This document shows, in pieces, positions 4,799-5,594 of a DNA stretch of 5,594 nt; position 1 is the stretch's first letter; each line of letters begins with the position of its first letter. Under the pieces are notes generated by a model, which was not told where the DNA came from, searched no databases, and saw only the letters and a list, made by a program, of their open reading frames with translations. The translations under genes and the position numbers were made by a program. Source of the stretch: Maritimibacter sp. (lineage in GTDB: Bacteria; Pseudomonadota; Alphaproteobacteria; Rhodobacterales; Rhodobacteraceae); contig JAGRMP010000217.1 in NCBI GenBank assembly GCA_020441225.1, positions 1 to 5,594 of the forward strand, read 5' to 3'.

Positions 4799-5594
4799 AA
4801 CCGTTTTTCGCCATCGTCCTCCTCCTGATCCGGGCCGAGCGCCGCGCCATCGCCCAAGGCCTCGCGCTCTCGGTCACCGTGCTCGCGATGGGCGCGGCGC
4901 TCCTCGGCCTGTCGGGCTGGTTCATCAGCGCGGCGGCGGCGGCGGGCCTGGCCGGGGCCGGGGTTCTGTTCAACGTCTTCGCCCCCTCTGCGATGGTCCG
5001 CTTCCTCGCGCTCGGCCGCACCATCGCGCGCTACGGCGAGCGGCTCGCCACCCATGACGCGGTGCTGCATGCGCTCACCGCGCTCCGGCTGCGGCTCCTT
5101 CAGGGCCTGCTCACCCGGCCGCACCGCGCGGTCGAACGGCTGCGCGCGGCCGCGCTCCTCAACCGGCTCACCGCCGATGTCGACCGGCTCGACGGCGCGC
5201 TCCTGCGGCTGGTTTTGCCCGGGCTCGCAGGGACCATAGCGATCCTCGCGGCAACCGCGATTCTGTGGGCGCTCGTGCATCCCGCCGTCGCGCTCGTGGT
5301 CGGGGTCGGCTACCTCGCCGGTCCCACCCTCGTCTTCCTCCTCGGCCAACGCCGCGCCCGCCGTCCCGCGCGCCGGGCCGAGGCGGCGATGCAGGCCACC
5401 CGGACCCGGCTCGTCGAGATGGTCGCGGCGCGCGAAGACCTCGCGGTCTACGGCCAGTTGCCCCGCGTCGCCGCCCATGTCGCCACCGCCATCACCCGCC
5501 AGGCCGCCGCCCGTGCCCGGCTCGACGGGATCGAGCGCGCGACCGGGTTCAGCCTCGACCTCATCGGCGCGGGCGTGACCGCCGGCGCGCTCGG
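4795..5594 (+). CDS. cydC: CydC, ABC exporter subunit for cytochrome bd assembly (5' part)
   Basis: The first 266 residues of the partner half-transporter are present; the window ends within the membrane domain, before the ATPase domain. The ATG at 4795 overlaps the cydD stop by 4 nt, so translation is probably coupled, giving balanced amounts of the two subunits. Landmarks of CydC are LLGLSGWFISAAAAAG (36-51) in the first two membrane segments and the loop RTIARYGERLATHDAVLHAL (75-94), which matches the family's R-x-x-x-RY-x-ERL-x-x-HD pattern. NRLTADVDRLD (123-133) is the following cytoplasmic coupling region. Membrane segments appear at about 22-45, 46-66, 140-160 and 161-183, and a fifth begins near 252. 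The pattern distinguishes it from CydD and from generic exporters. cydAB may follow outside the window. Confidence 0.93.
   Translation, partial: MKPFFAIVLLLIRAERRAIAQGLALSVTVLAMGAALLGLSGWFISAAAAAGLAGAGVLFNVFAPSAMVRFLALGRTIARYGERLATHDAVLHALTALRLRLLQGLLTRPHRAVERLRAAALLNRLTADVDRLDGALLRLVLPGLAGTIAILAATAILWALVHPAVALVVGVGYLAGPTLVFLLGQRRARRPARRAEAAMQATRTRLVEMVAAREDLAVYGQLPRVAAHVATAITRQAAARARLDGIERATGFSLDLIGAGVTAGAL

Noticed and set aside
4929..4965. GCG/GGC-rich run in cydC as a possible simple repeat
   Set aside because: It encodes the Ala/Gly-rich turn between the first two CydC membrane segments, a normal feature of the family.
4222..5478. 418-residue - strand frame opposite cydD and cydC
   Set aside because: It is an antisense shadow of two well-supported genes with no domain signal; it spans their overlap.

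Overview
The window is a densely packed, very GC-rich stretch of bacterial DNA (strong G/C bias at third codon positions) with almost no non-coding sequence. The combination of a cydDC operon, an Rrf2-family regulator of the type MRLTTRTN..., an FNR-type box (TTGAT-N4-GTCAA) and a sugar-type ABC uptake operon with GTG/TTG starts suggests an alphaproteobacterium, most likely of the Rhodobacter/Paracoccus type. That assignment is inference from gene style and was not checked by any search.

Left part (1-2571, + strand): the 3' end of an uptake/catabolic operon. It holds the C-terminal 216 residues of an argininosuccinate-lyase-like enzyme of the fumarase/aspartase superfamily, then a MalK/UgpC-type ABC importer ATPase (TTG start, 2 nt after the lyase stop), then a PfkB-family sugar kinase (GTG start, overlapping the ATPase stop by 4 nt). 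The tight spacing implies translational coupling and a shared job: import of a compound, C-N or C-O bond elimination by the lyase, and phosphorylation of a sugar-like part. The binding protein and permeases are not in the window, and the substrate cannot be read from the sequence.

Middle (2568-3157): a convergent Rrf2-family regulator on the - strand. It carries a CX7CX5C cluster motif as in NsrR, and its stop codon shares a CTAG with the kinase stop. Its divergent promoter region (3045-3157) is the only intergenic space. It holds an 11-1-11 dyad resembling an NsrR operator and, a few bases further on, an FNR-type box.

Right part (3158-5594, + strand): cydD followed by a 4-nt overlapping cydC, truncated by the window end. 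These encode the two halves of the heterodimeric ABC exporter needed for assembly of cytochrome bd oxidase. The layout suggests that low oxygen (through an FNR-type protein) and nitric oxide or Fe-S status (through the Rrf2 protein) together control the cyd genes. The structural genes cydAB may lie beyond the right edge.

No RNA genes, mobile elements, CRISPR arrays or long repeats were seen. The most unusual points are the lyase embedded in a sugar-type ABC operon, a kinase lacking the usual substrate-side Asn of its family, the dual operator, and an Asp8-to-Asn change in the Fe-S regulator.
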